NCBI RefSeq assembly: GCF_033763495.1
Contig: NZ_JANRKL010000019.1
Location: 18,941-82,940, forward strand
DNA: 64,000 bases
DNA from: Haliscomenobacter sp033763495
GTDB lineage: Bacteria > Bacteroidota > Bacteroidia > Chitinophagales > Saprospiraceae
Direction: 5' to 3'
Part shown: positions 61,969-64,000 of the stretch, in pieces
How the letters are laid out: every line of letters begins with the position of its first letter
Numbering within the stretch: the stretch's first letter is position 1
Notes under the pieces: model-generated
Databases searched by the model: none
What the model was told of the DNA's origin: nothing
The model's input: only the letters and a program-made list of their open reading frames with translations
Position numbers and translations under genes: made by a program

Positions 61969-63438
61969 TTAATTAATTGCTTGTTTCTCCAACGCTGAGG
62001 TATTCAGTTCTCCTTCGAGTTTGGCCACCACTATACTAGCCACACAATTTCCCATGACATTGATGCCCGTTCTTCCCATATCCATCAGCGCATCAATGCC
62101 TAAGATCACGGCAATGGGCCACTCTGGGATCTGGAATTGCTCCACCGTAGCTGCAAGTATAACCAGCGATGCCCTGGGTACCCCCGCAACACCCTTGGAC
62201 GTAAGCATCAGAGTAAGGCAGATCACCAATTGTGTCCCCCAGCTGAGCTCAATCCCCGCTGCTTGTGCACAGAAGACCGAGGCGAGTGCCAAATAAAGTG
62301 TGGAACCATCGAGGTTGAAGGAGTATCCAGTGGGCAAGACAAACGAAACAATCTTTTGAGGTACTCCTAGTTGCTCCATAGCAGTCATGGCTTTGGGTAG
62401 CGCCGCTTCGCTGCTCGCTGTGGTAAAAGCTAGCATAGCAGGTTCGTATACTGCCTGAAAAAACCGCTTGATTGGAACCCTACAGATCATGAGTACAGGT
62501 ACGAATACAAGCAACACAAATGCAATCAATGCCCCATAAAGAGTACCCAATAATTTTAGTAGATTTCCAACTACTCCTACCCCCATCGTCGCCATCGTGT
62601 ATGCAATAGCCCCTCCCACCGCGAATGGAGCCAGATACATAATGTATCCAACGATACGGAATATAACCTCAGTCAAGGCTTCTGTCCAATCCAGCATGAT
62701 TTTTTTGTGGCGATCAGGCAACTGGGCAACGCCAAACCCAAAAAGCAGACTAAAAACGACCACCTGAAGGATTGCCCCCTCGTAAACCATCTTAGAAATG
62801 TTCTCAGGAAAGGTATGAAGAACCAATTTCTTCCAATCTTGCTGAATTTTTGGAGCCGCAGGACTGAGCTCTTTGCCTTTGTAATTCAAAACGTAAGTTC
62901 CTTTGCTCGAGTCTACAGAAGCGCTAAATGCACTACCAGGTAGCTCAATTTTGCTGCTTATACTATTCTTTGGAGCTTGAATACCCTTGCCCGCTTGACT
63001 AATATTGATGGCCACAAGCCCTATAAACAATGCAATCGTAGTTGCTATTTCAAAATAAATCAAAGCCTTTAACCCCATTCTTCCTACTTGCCCGAAATTC
63101 GAATGGCCAGCAATGCCAACCACCAATGTACCAAATAGCAGAGGCGCTACTACTGTCTTAATAAGCTGGATAAATGCTTTTGAAAAAATATCTAGATGGA
63201 TCGCTACACCCGGCGCATCAATCCCCACTTCAGCTCCGATAAACAATGCCGCAAATATCCAGGCGGAGAGTTTTCCCTGCTGCCAGGCAAAACCTGCAAC
63301 AATGCCCGTGCCAATTATTCTCAGCAATACAAGTAACTCGGCCTGAAGATTTAAAAAACCTAAAGCATCAAAACCATGAAGCCCAACAATGGCCAATAAG
63401 GCTACGCTACCAAGTTTAGTGAATAAGCTCCTTTTCAT
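61969..63438 (-). CDS. Dicarboxylate/amino-acid:cation symporter (DAACS family)
   Basis: 489 residues from ATG 63438; an earlier in-frame ATG (63483) would add a 15-residue basic leader. Multiple membrane helices and the DAACS hallmarks are present: TTASSEAALPKAM (the serine-rich re-entrant loop) and PTGYSFNLDGSTLY (substrate and Na+ binding), with GINVMGNCVASIVVAK near the end. It imports glutamate/aspartate or C4-dicarboxylates with Na+ or H+. An extracytoplasmic insert (about 165-205) is longer than usual. It precedes the two-component pair on the same strand by 63 bases and may read through into it. Confidence 0.92.
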   Translation of the reverse strand: MKRSLFTKLGSVALLAIVGLHGFDALGFLNLQAELLVLLRIIGTGIVAGFAWQQGKLSAWIFAALFIGAEVGIDAPGVAIHLDIFSKAFIQLIKTVVAPLLFGTLVVGIAGHSNFGQVGRMGLKALIYFEIATTIALFIGLVAINISQAGKGIQAPKNSISSKIELPGSAFSASVDSSKGTYVLNYKGKELSPAAPKIQQDWKKLVLHTFPENISKMVYEGAILQVVVFSLLFGFGVAQLPDRHKKIMLDWTEALTEVIFRIVGYIMYLAPFAVGGAIAYTMATMGVGVVGNLLKLLGTLYGALIAFVLLVFVPVLMICRVPIKRFFQAVYEPAMLAFTTASSEAALPKAMTAMEQLGVPQKIVSFVLPTGYSFNLDGSTLYLALASVFCAQAAGIELSWGTQLVICLTLMLTSKGVAGVPRASLVILAATVEQFQIPEWPIAVILGIDALMDMGRTGINVMGNCVASIVVAKLEGELNTSALEKQAIN

Positions 63439-63886
63439 ACAAACATCATTTTTGATTCGTCTGCAAGATGGAAACTTCTTCAACGGGCATTAATTCAGTG
63501 GCAATCATAGACCCGTTTGTGGCAAGAAAATATAAATGTGCTCAGATTTCTATATACTCTAGTTTTTCCAAGTCCACCTCCAATTCGCTTTCCGTATTCA
63601 AGTGTAACAACAAAAGAAAAAAGCCCCCACCTCGAACTCACCCACCCTAAGATGCCCTTAGATGCCTTAGGTGGTTCAAAAAAAGCACCGAAGCTGCCCA
63701 CGCGCGTAGCGCCCTGTTCTTGCCTCACTTTGTGCCCTCCATGCCCTCTCCTTTCCCCTTTGTACCAAAAAAACCGCTGCTTTGCCCCCACCTTCAGTGC
63801 CCCTCAAATCCCTTCAGTTCCTAAGGTGGTTCAAAACAAGCGCTGCCGCAGGCAAGCCCCAATTGTTTAAAAACCACCCTCCCCGG
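63439..63886. other. Gene-free stretch with TTAGGTGGTTCAAAA direct repeats
   Basis: No convincing gene. CCTTAGGTGGTTCAAAAAAAGC (shown in part) near 63669 and CCTAAGGTGGTTCAAAACAAGC near 63823 are direct copies of one motif whose core also appears at 7631-7639. The intervening segment is C-rich on the plus strand. The promoter of the symporter must lie near 63450-63560. Confidence 0.55.
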
Positions 63887-64000
63887 GCCCCCGGGAGGAG
63901 GTTGGGGCCCCCGCCCGCCCCGGGCGCGGGGGCGGGGCGGCGCCGGGGGCCCGGGGGGCGGGGGGGGTTGGGGGGGGGGGCCCGCCCGGGGCGGGGGGGG
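63887..64000. other. Extreme G/C low-complexity tail, probable assembly artefact
   Basis: About 114 bases composed almost only of C and G with homopolymer G runs up to about 11. This contrasts sharply with the ~50% GC of the rest, and there is no coding potential. It resembles low-quality poly-G read ends retained at a contig terminus. Confidence 0.8.

Overview
The window looks like chromosomal DNA from a member of the Bacteroidota, most likely a Saprospiraceae / Haliscomenobacter-like filamentous heterotroph. The evidence is a TonB-dependent receptor C-terminus, a secreted GH9 cellulase with a type IX secretion (T9SS) sorting domain, several Bacteroidota-type outer-membrane barrels, LytS/LytTR two-component pairs, few Shine-Dalgarno sequences and several TAnnTTTG (-7) promoter-like boxes. 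The species assignment is inference. No rRNA, tRNA or CRISPR array was recognised. The last ~110 bases are an extreme G/C homopolymer mosaic that looks like an assembly artefact at a contig end.

Layout. 1-957: C-terminus of a TonB receptor. 1342-4720: a two-gene STAND-like unit on the minus strand, made of an EAD11-type adaptor with a degenerate P-loop and a membrane ATPase with an extraordinary FGLA-type glycine-zipper repeat. 5401-11710: GH9 cellulase, SDR dehydrogenase, IlvD/Edd-family sugar-acid dehydratase and an SPFH protein. 11787-19923: propeller-phosphoesterase, a DUF5723-like barrel, a LytS/LytTR pair and a TPR-like protein. 20750-23311: alpha-glucan phosphorylase with a LacI-type palindrome upstream. 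23448-30452: a tightly overlapping four-gene operon (CHAT protease, tandem STAND NTPase, membrane-anchored WD40 protein, outer-membrane barrel). 30799-32611: an outer-membrane protein gene cut by an IS4-family element with perfect 19-bp terminal repeats. 32952-39228: four exported proteins (transglutaminase-like/SPOR, lipoprotein, Sel1/TPR, Gly-rich collagen-like).

39334-57449 is a defence island. It contains a possible PD-(D/E)XK protein, a HEPN Abi-like protein, a Vsr/DUF559-like nuclease and then a plus-strand operon of about 15 kb: SNF2 helicase, HNH nuclease, type III-like Mod methyltransferase, PHP-SMC ATPase (Ppl/TrlF-like), OLD-like AAA ATPase, DUF4276 Toprim protein and Res helicase-nuclease. 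The Mod gene has an abruptly AT-rich centre covering the specificity region. 57545-61905 is a second, divergent two-component system translated with an ATGA overlap. 61969-63438 is a dicarboxylate/amino-acid symporter.

Three systems deserve attention: the CHAT/split-STAND/WD40/barrel operon, in which one STAND module is divided between two reading frames; the EAD11 plus glycine-zipper pair, a candidate pore-forming conflict module; and the composite restriction operon with a PHP-SMC/AAA/Toprim block nested between Mod and Res. Intergenic spaces hold unusually large nested inverted repeats, which seem to be a genome-wide feature of this organism.
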